Assembly: GCA_037440765.1 (NCBI GenBank) | Contig: JBBITL010000076.1 | Span: 1 to 20,989, forward strand | Origin: DTKY01 sp037440765 | GTDB lineage: Bacteria; Acidobacteriota; Terriglobia; Bryobacterales; Bryobacteraceae | Length of the DNA stretch: 20,989 nt | Reading direction: 5' to 3' | Part shown: one piece after another, positions 1-10,196 of the stretch | Position numbering within the stretch: the stretch's first letter is position 1 | How the letters are laid out: each line of letters begins with the position of its first letter | The notes under the pieces: model-generated | Databases searched by the model: none | The model's input: the letters and a program-made list of their open reading frames with translations, nothing else | Told to the model about the DNA's origin: nothing | Position numbers and translations under genes: made by a program

Positions 1-110
1 CAGTGCCTGGAGCCGCCCTACGTCCACTTGAGCCGCTATGCTTGACCCCAACAATAGCGGACTCCCTGTCAGTACTATTGCGCGGAGCATCGCCCTCATC
101 GATTTTCTCC
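1..110. other. Edge region without a recognisable gene
   Basis: No gene is supported here. Just beyond the minus-strand stop at 111, CCGCTAT (33-39) and ATAGCGG (54-60) form a 7-bp stem with a 14-nt loop, but no T-run follows, so a terminator is only a weak possibility. Confidence 0.3.
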
Positions 111-842
111 TTACGGCCAGGGGCATTTGCCTCGCCAGTCGAAGTGCACCCAGGTCGGCGTGTCATCCAAAGGCTCAACGCACGCTCCACATCCCGGCCC
201 CCAGGTTTGCTTGAACTTCAACCGCCTGGTCGGGTTCGTTTCGGCGACATCCGCGGCATCCCCGCGGGTGTGGCGGCTGTCAGGCGACCCGGGATTCACC
301 TGCATCTGCTTCGCGGGATTCCGGTAGCCACTGTTGACGGTCATCGGCTGATTCTCGCCGGCGGCCCGGACGCACTCCGTCCCGCTCAGGAAGTAGTCAC
401 GGATGATCGCCCAACTGTAGTGCCCGCTGTTGAGCTCGCTGAATGAGAAGTGCGCGCTGCCGGCCGAGTTGGCCAGATCGCCGCACGCGGGCGCCCACGT
501 CTGCTGATATTGCGGGTTCTCGTGCTCCGCGATCGGGGCGTCCTTCTGCGGGTCGCCGCAGCCAGTTGGGGGCGCCGGCACCGTGAACGTCAGCCCGTTG
601 CTAGTGCCGCTCGTCGTGGTGTCGATGACCGTGTGGGCGCCCACCCCGGCGTCCGGGGCCACGCTGTAGGACGTCTCAATCTGGCTGTCGCTGAGGTTCG
701 CGCTCACGTACATCGACACGCCCGTGCCCGGCACGTTGATCCCCGCAGCATACGACAAGTACTGGCCGTGGATCGTAAAGTAGCCGGAACTGCCCCGCGG
801 CGCCTGGCTGGGCGCCATGCTGTAGATCGCCGGCGGCGGCAA
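111..842 (-). CDS. IPT/TIG plus M15-like peptidase, surviving 3' part of a broken gene
   Basis: This frame encodes 243 residues from a TTG codon, but neither the TTG nor its context looks like a genuine start and there is no signal peptide. Residues 3-91 look like an IPT/TIG immunoglobulin-like domain. Residues 165-243 look like an M15-family cell-wall carboxypeptidase: SRHTRGDAAD at 189-198 matches the SxHxxGxAxD zinc motif (H191, D198), and WVHFDWR supplies H233. A peptidoglycan peptidase of this kind would act outside the cytoplasm, so a missing secretion signal suggests the 5' part is lost. The same frame continues upstream of the TTG in coding-like sequence to an in-frame TAG at 927-929. 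The zinc ligands are intact, so the inactivation seems to lie upstream. Whether the fragment is still translated is unknown. Confidence 0.6.
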   Translation of the reverse strand: MPPPAIYSMAPSQAPRGSSGYFTIHGQYLSYAAGINVPGTGVSMYVSANLSDSQIETSYSVAPDAGVGAHTVIDTTTSGTSNGLTFTVPAPPTGCGDPQKDAPIAEHENPQYQQTWAPACGDLANSAGSAHFSFSELNSGHYSWAIIRDYFLSGTECVRAAGENQPMTVNSGYRNPAKQMQVNPGSPDSRHTRGDAADVAETNPTRRLKFKQTWGPGCGACVEPLDDTPTWVHFDWRGKCPWP

Positions 843-926
843 AGGCGTCGGGGGTACGTGGATGTAGGTCCAGGTGGAGCCCCAGCCCGTGCCGTCCGAA
901 TACGCGCCGTGCCACGCCGCCTGATG

Positions 927-1193
927 CTATCCGCTGGCTTGGTAGCAGTCGCCGCCGCCGACAGGGATCTCATTGTACAGGTACACGCCGGCCGGGTAGT
1001 TGTGATATAGTCCCACCCCCAAGCCGCGTTTGAAGGCGCTGAACGCCATTGGCCGACGCCGCCTCGCTACGCTGGCGCAGCGCCGTCGTCTGTGGGAAGA
1101 CCCGCTGCTCGGCCTCCGGGCTGGAAGCGCCCTTGACCAGCTCGGCCATCTGCCGGCCGCAGGCCTCCAGTTCGCTGACGGTGTCCGCAGCCG
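927..1193 (-). pseudogene. 5' remnant of the M15-like gene, with frameshift and amber codon
   Basis: Two coding-looking segments lie between carB and the M15-like frame. From about 1200 to 1050 one minus-strand frame has strong GC3 bias and reads DTVSELEACGRQMAELVKG and onward. Near 1010-1050 the coding signal moves to another frame, which contains ATG at 1047-1049 and reads GLYHNYPAGVYLYNEIPVGG before stopping at TAG (927-929). After that TAG the same frame continues as HQAAWHGAYSDGTGW into the peptidase frame. One frameshift and one nonsense mutation in a single ancestral gene explain this best. An independent 40-codon ORF (1049-927) is possible, but it has only a weak ribosome site. I do not recognise the family of this N-terminal portion. 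Confidence 0.5.
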
Positions 1194-4427
<3,234 letters not shown>

Positions 4428-4432
4428 CGCGG

Positions 4433-5530
4433 TTACCGGCCTCCCCTGCACTCCTCCATGAGCCTGGCGAAGTCATCAAACAGATACAGCGAATCGTGAG
4501 GCCCCGGAGCGGCCTCCGGGTGGTACTGAACCGAAAACGCCGGAACGTCCCGCCGCCGGAACCCCTCCAGCGTGTGGTCGTTCAGGTTGACGTGGGTCAG
4601 CTCCGTTATGGATGGATCCAGCGAATCCGGGTCCACGGCGAAGCCGTGGTTGTGGCTTGTGATCTCCACTCTGTTGGTCAGGTGGTTCAGCACCGGGTGG
4701 TTCGCGCCCCTGTGTCCGAACTTCAGCTTGTAGGTCCTGCCGCCGGAGGCCAGGCCCAGGATCTGGTGCCCCAGGCAGATGCCGAACACCGGCGTCCTGC
4801 CGAGCAGCGCCCGCACCTGCTCCACCTGGCTCCGCAGCGGCTCCGGATCGCCGGGGCCGTTGGACAGGAACACCCCGTCCGGGCGCAGCGCTAGCACATC
4901 TTCCGCCCTCGTTAGCGCCGGCACGACCGTCACCCGGCAGCCCGTCTGCGCCAGCCGCCGGAGAATGTTGCGCTTGATCCCGAAGTCGTAAGCCACCACG
5001 TTGAAGCGCGGCTCCGCCGGAGGCTCCCACTCATAGCGGTCCTTCACCGAGACGCGCGTCGCCAGATCCAGTCCCGCCATGCAGGGGGTGTTTCGCGCCG
5101 CTTCGACCAGCTCCGCCGCGCCGCCGCCCGCCGCCGACAGGACTCCCCGCATCACCCCTCGGGTCCGCAGGTGACGCACCAGCCTGCGGGTGTCAACCTC
5201 GGCGATGACAGGAACGCCGTGCGACTCGAGAAGCTCGTTGGCGCGCTGCTGGCTGCGCCAGTTGCTGGCGATGGAGGAGAACTCCCTCACTACCAGGCCC
5301 TCGATGTAGGGCCTGCCGGCCTCGCTGTCCTCGGAATTGGCGCCGTAGTTGCCGATCTGGGGATACGTCAGGATCACTATCTGCCCGGCGTAGGAAGGGT
5401 CGGTGAAGATCTCCTGGTAGCCGGTGATCGAAGTGTTGAATACGACCTCACCCGCCCGCCGGGCGGGCGCACCAAATGCGCTGCCCTCGAAGACCGAGCC
5501 GTCTTCCAGGGCGAGGATCGCTCTGCTCAA
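4433..5530 (-). CDS. carA: Carbamoyl-phosphate synthase small (glutaminase) subunit
   Basis: CarA hydrolyses glutamine and passes ammonia to CarB. Its 365 residues comprise the small-subunit N-terminal domain (1-150, GEVVFNTSITGYQEIFTDPS) and a class I glutamine amidotransferase domain (about 175-360). The triad is visible as C252 (FGICLGHQ), H337 and E339 (QYHPEA). The start is TTG. An in-frame stop lies just upstream, and GGAGG at 5540-5544 is 9 nt away, so no other start is credible. It forms an operon with carB, which begins 5 bp after the carA stop. Confidence 0.97.
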   Translation of the reverse strand: MSRAILALEDGSVFEGSAFGAPARRAGEVVFNTSITGYQEIFTDPSYAGQIVILTYPQIGNYGANSEDSEAGRPYIEGLVVREFSSIASNWRSQQRANELLESHGVPVIAEVDTRRLVRHLRTRGVMRGVLSAAGGGAAELVEAARNTPCMAGLDLATRVSVKDRYEWEPPAEPRFNVVAYDFGIKRNILRRLAQTGCRVTVVPALTRAEDVLALRPDGVFLSNGPGDPEPLRSQVEQVRALLGRTPVFGICLGHQILGLASGGRTYKLKFGHRGANHPVLNHLTNRVEITSHNHGFAVDPDSLDPSITELTHVNLNDHTLEGFRRRDVPAFSVQYHPEAAPGPHDSLYLFDDFARLMEECRGGR

Positions 5531-5539
5531 TCGGACTAT

Positions 5540-5544
5540 CCTCC
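5540..5544 (-). promoter_or_regulatory. Shine-Dalgarno site fixing the carA TTG start
   Basis: On the minus strand GGAGG lies 9 nt upstream of the TTG at 5530. No ATG or GTG alternative exists before the in-frame TAG that overlaps this site. Confidence 0.7.
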
Positions 5545-5562
5545 AGGGAAGGCGTAACTCTT

Positions 5563-5591
5563 ATTTGAGCATGTTCCACCCCTGTGTTCAA
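5563..5591 (-). promoter_or_regulatory. Candidate carAB promoter
   Basis: On the minus strand TTGAAC (5586-5591) is separated by 17 nt from TCAAAT (5563-5568), with TG one base upstream of the -10 as in extended -10 promoters. Transcription would start near 5556, giving a leader of about 26 nt. This is a by-eye consensus match only. Confidence 0.35.
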
Positions 5592-5661
5592 CCGCTGGCA
5601 CAGAGCCCCTGGCGTGAGCGGCCCTCGCCATCAGTGGCGTGGATCCCCTTCCGCGCCCCGT

Positions 5662-6090
5662 CTACCAGGCGTTCAGATTCACCCTGAAACTGAGCCGCCC
5701 GGTGAACGGCAGTGATGTCTGCCAGGCGTTCCTGGCGTTGCCCGCAGCTCGCTCGAAATCGAGCGGGTCAACGCCCGGGACCCGGGCGCTCACATCCACG
5801 TGCAGTTGTGCCGCGCTGCCGTCCTGCGCCTGCCTGGCCGGCGTGACAGTCACCGTCGTATGGATGCTGTGCGGTTCGATCTCCAGCGCGCCGAGTTCAC
5901 GCACCAGCGCCAAGGAGAAAGACACGGCGTGTGCCGCCGCCAGCAGTTCCTCCGGGGTGGCGCCGGGACTCTCCCCAAGCTGACTCGCAGGGCAGAAGGG
6001 CGTCTTCAGCAGAGCGCCGCCGTCCGTGGTCACGGTACCCTTCCCGTTCTCGAGTCCTCCGCCCCAGCGGGCAAACGCCTGCCCCCTCAC
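5662..6090 (-). CDS. OsmC-family protein lacking both catalytic cysteines
   Basis: OsmC/Ohr proteins are small cytoplasmic thiol peroxidases that reduce organic hydroperoxides. This 142-residue protein aligns well with OsmC: a GGLENGKGTV N-terminus, GATPEELLAAAHAVSFSLAL in the core helix and a C-terminal beta segment. The core-helix cysteine (AAHAACFSMAL in E. coli OsmC) is serine here (AAHAVSFSLAL). The second cysteine (AKAGCPVS in OsmC) is tryptophan (ARNAWQTS). The position of the partner-subunit arginine appears to be glutamine. Only one cysteine remains, in PFCPAS. A classical peroxidase mechanism is therefore not possible, and a binding or structural role is likelier. GTG 6090 is preceded by AGGAG at good spacing. 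The gene sits upstream of carA with a 131-bp gap and probably has its own promoter. Confidence 0.88.
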   Translation of the reverse strand: MRGQAFARWGGGLENGKGTVTTDGGALLKTPFCPASQLGESPGATPEELLAAAHAVSFSLALVRELGALEIEPHSIHTTVTVTPARQAQDGSAAQLHVDVSARVPGVDPLDFERAAGNARNAWQTSLPFTGRLSFRVNLNAW

Positions 6091-6118
6091 GCCTCGCTCC
6101 TGTTGCTAATCCAGCTTG

Positions 6119-6147
6119 ATGTTACGGCTGAACCCCCGCCTGTTCAA
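6119..6147 (-). promoter_or_regulatory. Candidate promoter of the OsmC-like gene
   Basis: On the minus strand TTGAAC (6142-6147) is followed after 17 nt by TAACAT (6119-6124), placing transcription start near 6113. The -35 hexamer and spacing equal those proposed for carA. This is a by-eye match. Confidence 0.33.
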
Positions 6148-6246
6148 TAGGCCCCGGTCCTATCTTTAGTACAGGGCGCACGGCTGTAACTCTCATCACC
6201 AAAGTCAACATTGCTCCAGGGTTGCGCCGCTGACGGCCTCCCGGCC

Positions 6247-6260
6247 GGCGGCGCGCCGCC
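6247..6260. repeat. 14-bp GC palindrome in the OsmC/YCF48 intergenic region
   Basis: GGCGGCGCGCCGCC is perfectly self-complementary and lies in the 234-bp divergent intergenic region (6091-6324). GC-only palindromes arise easily in this composition, so a role is uncertain. Apart from this and the OsmC promoter candidate I see only the AGGAG ribosome site of the next gene here. Confidence 0.3.
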
Positions 6261-6324
6261 TGGGCGCCAGGTTTTGTGCATCTGACCCGCGGTGTGCAGC
6301 ATCTCCTTGCTATAGGAGACTGGG

Positions 6325-7335
6325 ATGAATCACCTGCGCATGCTGGGGCTGTTGTTGCTGGGCTCGGCGACGGCCGCGCTGGCCGTGGACGCTGGCGGGG
6401 AGTTCTGCCGGGTACGGGGCTCGGACGCGGCGGGCGACCACGGGGTATGGCTGGTCTGCGACGAGTCGCGCTTGCTGGTTACGGAAGACCAGGGCATGAG
6501 CTGGACCGCCAGGCCCCTGCCGGACGTCGCCCGCTGGCGCGCGGTCAAGTTCCTTGATGCAAGACGCGGATTCGTCGCCGGCGAAAGAGGCACGCTGATG
6601 GCGACCGCCGACGGAGGCTACAACTGGCAGCCCGTGCCCCTGCCGACACAGGAGAACCTGACGGCGATTGCCTGGCAGGGCGAGTCCGGCTGGATCACTG
6701 GGTACGGAGGGGTGATTGTCCACACCGACGACGGCGGCCGCACCTGGTCCTTGCAGAACAGCCGGGTGTCGCAGCCGCTGGAGGCTGTGTACTTTCTGGA
6801 TTCCAGCCACGGCTGGGCCGTCGGATGGGTCGGCGTGATTACGCGGACCACCAACGGAGGCCACAGTTGGGAGGCCGCTGCTCCGTCCAAGGATCTCATC
6901 TGGTCGCTCAGCTCGGTCTACTTCCGTGACCGCGACAACGGTTGGGCCGTAGGTTTCTCGGGAGAAATCCTGCACAGCCGCGACGGAGGCGCCACCTGGC
7001 AGCAGCAGCAGAGTCCGGTGGACCGGTGGCTCACCTCCGTGGTGTTTGACCGGGCCGGCCGGGGGTGGATTGCCGCCGATAAGGAGCTTCTTCTGAGCGA
7101 GGACGGCGGCGAAACCTGGCGGGCCACCGAACCCGTCGAGGACCGGCTGTTCATGAGCTGGCTGCTGCGGACCGGGGACGCGCTGTGGGTCATAGGGCGA
7201 TACGGGGTGCTGAAGCGGTCTCCCGATGACGCCGAATGGCGTCAACTGGGGTCCCCGGCCAGGCTGGAGGCGGCTCACGAACGCTGGCGGAACTGGGTGA
7301 GCCGGCAGGCGCCGGTGGTGCGGCGGCCCTCCTAA
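6325..7335 (+). CDS. Exported YCF48/BNR-type beta-propeller protein
   Basis: The 336-residue protein starts with a typical signal peptide (about 1-20, MNHLRMLGLLLLGSATAALA) and so is exported. The rest consists of repeats of about 40-45 residues, each ending in an Asp-box-like motif: TEDQGMSW, TADGGYNW, TDDGGRTW, TTNGGHSW, SRDGGATW and SEDGGETW, with a degenerate last copy (SPDDAEW). This pattern with GWAVG blades is that of the Ycf48/HCF136 family, seven-bladed propellers that in phototrophs assist photosystem II assembly. In non-phototrophic bacteria the family's role is not established. ATG 6325 has AGGAG 6 nt upstream. Its stop overlaps the stop of the convergent neighbour. A sialidase is unlikely because only the Asp-boxes, not the catalytic residues, are evident. 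Confidence 0.88.
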   Translation: MNHLRMLGLLLLGSATAALAVDAGGEFCRVRGSDAAGDHGVWLVCDESRLLVTEDQGMSWTARPLPDVARWRAVKFLDARRGFVAGERGTLMATADGGYNWQPVPLPTQENLTAIAWQGESGWITGYGGVIVHTDDGGRTWSLQNSRVSQPLEAVYFLDSSHGWAVGWVGVITRTTNGGHSWEAAAPSKDLIWSLSSVYFRDRDNGWAVGFSGEILHSRDGGATWQQQQSPVDRWLTSVVFDRAGRGWIAADKELLLSEDGGETWRATEPVEDRLFMSWLLRTGDALWVIGRYGVLKRSPDDAEWRQLGSPARLEAAHERWRNWVSRQAPVVRRPS

Positions 7336-10097
7336 CCCTGGCGCCGGGCGTGCGCGGATTCCAGGACCGGCGGTGTCCTGGTTCCGAACAGACACACGTG
7401 GTCGAAGGCCCACAGGTGGACCGACGCCAAGCCTTCTCCCAGCGCGGCGGCGCACTCCCGCTCCCACGGATAGCCCGGCATGAAAATGGCCAGCAGGTAG
7501 TGCAGCGAGTCCTTGGGCCAGTCCAGCCCCACCCCGAACATGACCGCGCCCCGCGTAAGGTTCAGGTCTCTGGACCACGCCCCGAAGTCGAGAGCCTCAA
7601 TCTTCAGTCCATCGAGACCGCTGGTGGACTTCCGTTCCCACTCTGCCGGCAGGTTGACGAACCGGTTCAGCCTCCCGCCGATCAGGTGTACGCCGGCAGG
7701 GGCCGGGTGGTTGACGTCGTAGGGGAAGAGCAGCTCGAATCTGGCCCCCGCATGGAAGCCGCGCACGTGGGCCGTGAGGGCTGCCACGTAGTCCCGCAAC
7801 CGGTTGCGGAGGAAAGTCGCATCCTGCCATCCGTTCACCGCGGGGTCGTCGTGCGGCCCCGTGAATATGTGCAGTTCCCGGCCGAGCGCCGCCACGGCTG
7901 CCGCTTTCGTTTCGTCGTCGTAGAAGGCCATGCCGCCACCGGGATTGGACGAAGTCAGGTTCGTGAAGTACCACCAGCAGAACTCCCCGCACTGAAGGCT
8001 GGGTGTCACTGAAGCCGCCGCCATAAGGTCCGCAAGCGCCTTGTACACCTCCTTGTGGTAGTTGAGCATCGGGCTGGAGAAGGCGCAGTGTGTCGAAACC
8101 AGGCTGCCGAACCCCACGGCTGTCTCGACGATCTCTCCGCCTGGGAACCGGGCTCCAAAGCCGGCGGGAGGGTTCACCAGCTCCATGGATGCCGCCACAG
8201 TGACCTGGCGGCCGCTGGCGCGGCACTGGTTGAAGAAATCCAGGTGCCAGTCCCGCGCGCCGCGGTTGATGGCCGGCGTCTGCGACGGGTCCACCACCCA
8301 GCGCCCCGGCTCGCCGTTCTGGAGGCTGCCGGTCCAGGTCACCGTTCCGCCCGAGCCCTGCCCGCTTTCCATCCATGCCTGGAATGTGAACGAATAGGCC
8401 GGCATGGGCGAGCGGGCCGTGATGGTGAGCACGTTGCCGTCCACCGCCGCCCACACGCCGACGAAGGTCGAGTTGATGAAGTGCTGGAAGTGTCTGGCTA
8501 TCACCGCCCCGTCCTCGTTGGGGAAGACGGTCTTGCCGCAGGTCTGGCCGCCGATGCTCACAAAGACCTGGTCATCGGGCAGGAACCCGCCCGCATACGT
8601 CACCTCGACGTTCGGGATCAAGGCGTCCACTCGCTTGCGCTGGTTCCACCAGAACACTCCGATGTACTCGTTCAGCGGTCCGGCGTAACCGAGCTGATCG
8701 AGGTTCCAGACCAGGCGCGCGGGCGGCAGCTTGTAGGTGTGGTCCGTGCTGTAGTCGAGCGCCGGCGCGATGTTCCGGATGGCCGGCAGCGGGCCGGGAA
8801 GATCCGAAGGCACGGCGGCCTCCAGAAAATCGAAGTACAAGTGGCCCTCGCTCTTGAGCCGGATGGTAACGCTGTGCTCGCCCGCTGCCACCGCGGCGCG
8901 CACCCTCCTCCGGGTCACCACGGCGGGCTCGGCGTCGAGCCGGCAGTCCAGATCCGTCTCCTCGTCCTGGTCCAGCCGTATCCCGGCCACCCCGCGGTCC
9001 GGGTACAGCGACGTCCCGATGTACAGGTCATGAACGGCGGAGCACGCATATCTGACCGTCACGGAGTCCCCGGCAGCCGAGGCCCTCCGCGCGTAGCCGC
9101 CTGAGTAGAAGCCGGTCTCTACTTTCCACGCGCCCGAGTAGCTGCACCAGCAGTCGTTCTCCTCGACGCGCACGCTCCCCGGCCCCGCCACCCGCAAGAC
9201 CCGCCTGGATTCCGGCCCGTCCAGAGACCAATTGCTGAACTCGGCCTCCCACTCCGTGCTCTGGAACGCCGCTCCATCGGCCAGCGGCGGCGCGAGGGTC
9301 AGCCACATCAGGCGGATCGAGGGGATGCCTAGCTGGCTGAAGTCGAGTGTCACCCTCCATGTGGCGTCCGAGCTGCCCCCCTGGAAGACGGCCGTGGGCG
9401 ACGCGGACCTCAGCCGCTCGTTCTTCGCCACGGCGTACATGCGGACCATGTTGCCGTCCTGTCCGGGGCGGCCGGCGATCACGCGCAATGTAGCTCCGTT
9501 CGCCTCGGCCTGGAGCGGGATAAGCGTGCCGAAGGCCTCCCAGTTCACCCCGTTGATCTGCGCCTCGAGCGCCGCGGCGATCTGGGCCGCCGTGGGTAGC
9601 GGCCAGGTGGCCGGCACGATGTAGTCGAAGGCGAAGTTCAGGTACCACAGGGTGATCCGGTCGTAGGCCTCCAGGCCGTTGTCCTCGATCACGAAACTGG
9701 CCTCGGCCTTCGAGTAGGTCCCGCCCACCAGTCGCGCATGCTCGAACAGCGGAATCTTGGCCGTGGTTCCGTCGGGGCGGATCACGTCCAGGTAGGGCCA
9801 GTCGATGGTGGGGTACTTGGGGGAGTCCAGCGGCATCAGCCCCGTGTAGTGGACGTCGAACGTCAGCGTCAGCCCGTCAAAGTCCGTATCGGGCAGGTAC
9901 TTGATCCGGGGATGCTCGTAGAAGTTGTCCGCGTCGTACAGGATCAGAACCGCGAAGTCGGCCGCGTCCCGGAACACGCCGCTGACCTTGAAGCTCGAAG
10001 GGGTGGCCTCGTGCAGCGCAGCTGAGGCGCCCAGGCCGTCGAATCCGCGCAGCTGCATGGTCCGGTCAGGCTGTAGCTTGTAGATTTTCTCGGACAA
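7332..10097 (-). CDS. Large multidomain protein: tail-sheath-like modules, lectin-like insert, TIM-barrel-like C-terminus
   Basis: The chosen TTG start (10097) gives MSEKIYKLQPDRTMQLRGFD and 921 residues. The open frame extends to 10217, but that would overlap the divergent gene and adds noncoding-looking sequence. There is no signal peptide. Residues about 167-250 (AAQIAAALEAQINGVNW, then LRVIAGRPGQDGN and FQGGSSDATWRVTLDFS) resemble the beta modules of phage tail sheath proteins, and a related module recurs at about 508-590. Residues about 300-425 (CWCSYSGAW, YSGG, GDSVTVRYAC, GEHSVTIRLKSEG) look like a galactose-binding jelly roll. Residues about 600-905 (DWHLDFFNQCRASGRQ, MLNYHKEVYKAL, GEFCWWYF) resemble the TIM-barrel-like domains of tail-associated proteins. 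I recall 'non-contractile tail sheath' families with this order but cannot verify the match. No other phage genes are nearby. Confidence 0.8.
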   Translation of the reverse strand: MSEKIYKLQPDRTMQLRGFDGLGASAALHEATPSSFKVSGVFRDAADFAVLILYDADNFYEHPRIKYLPDTDFDGLTLTFDVHYTGLMPLDSPKYPTIDWPYLDVIRPDGTTAKIPLFEHARLVGGTYSKAEASFVIEDNGLEAYDRITLWYLNFAFDYIVPATWPLPTAAQIAAALEAQINGVNWEAFGTLIPLQAEANGATLRVIAGRPGQDGNMVRMYAVAKNERLRSASPTAVFQGGSSDATWRVTLDFSQLGIPSIRLMWLTLAPPLADGAAFQSTEWEAEFSNWSLDGPESRRVLRVAGPGSVRVEENDCWCSYSGAWKVETGFYSGGYARRASAAGDSVTVRYACSAVHDLYIGTSLYPDRGVAGIRLDQDEETDLDCRLDAEPAVVTRRRVRAAVAAGEHSVTIRLKSEGHLYFDFLEAAVPSDLPGPLPAIRNIAPALDYSTDHTYKLPPARLVWNLDQLGYAGPLNEYIGVFWWNQRKRVDALIPNVEVTYAGGFLPDDQVFVSIGGQTCGKTVFPNEDGAVIARHFQHFINSTFVGVWAAVDGNVLTITARSPMPAYSFTFQAWMESGQGSGGTVTWTGSLQNGEPGRWVVDPSQTPAINRGARDWHLDFFNQCRASGRQVTVAASMELVNPPAGFGARFPGGEIVETAVGFGSLVSTHCAFSSPMLNYHKEVYKALADLMAAASVTPSLQCGEFCWWYFTNLTSSNPGGGMAFYDDETKAAAVAALGRELHIFTGPHDDPAVNGWQDATFLRNRLRDYVAALTAHVRGFHAGARFELLFPYDVNHPAPAGVHLIGGRLNRFVNLPAEWERKSTSGLDGLKIEALDFGAWSRDLNLTRGAVMFGVGLDWPKDSLHYLLAIFMPGYPWERECAAALGEGLASVHLWAFDHVCLFGTRTPPVLESAHARRQG

Positions 10098-10153
10098 GGC
10101 TCCCCGTCTTGATGGTAACGGCACACCCCCGGGAGGCTGCGGCCGCCCATCCG

Positions 10154-10182
10154 GGTATATGCTTGATAATTCCGGCTGTAAA
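10154..10182 (-). promoter_or_regulatory. Candidate promoter of the 921-residue protein gene
   Basis: On the minus strand TTTACA (10177-10182) is followed after 17 nt by TATACC (10154-10159). Transcription would start near 10147, about 50 nt before the TTG at 10097. This supports the shorter start over the open frame reaching 10217, which begins upstream of this promoter. Confidence 0.4.
10165..10170 (+). promoter_or_regulatory. Candidate -10 element for the 550-residue protein gene
   Basis: GATAAT lies 27 nt before the GTG at 10197 in the 99-bp divergent region and is one base from TATAAT. No convincing -35 hexamer is visible. AAAGGAG follows, 9 nt before the GTG. Confidence 0.28.
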
Positions 10183-10196
10183 AGGAGACTGCGCCC

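Noticed and set aside
3..446. Plus-strand 147-codon open frame at the window start
   Set aside because: It is antisense to the M15-like frame, whose motifs are clear.
927..929. Amber codon as pyrrolysine
   Set aside because: Nothing supports pyrrolysine insertion: the adjoining family is not a known Pyl enzyme, and a frameshift nearby points to decay.
7236..9104. Plus-strand open frames of 258 and 349 codons opposite the large protein
   Set aside because: Composition is typical of antisense shadows in GC-rich DNA (Arg, Val, His, Gln-rich), with no ribosome site or recognisable motif.
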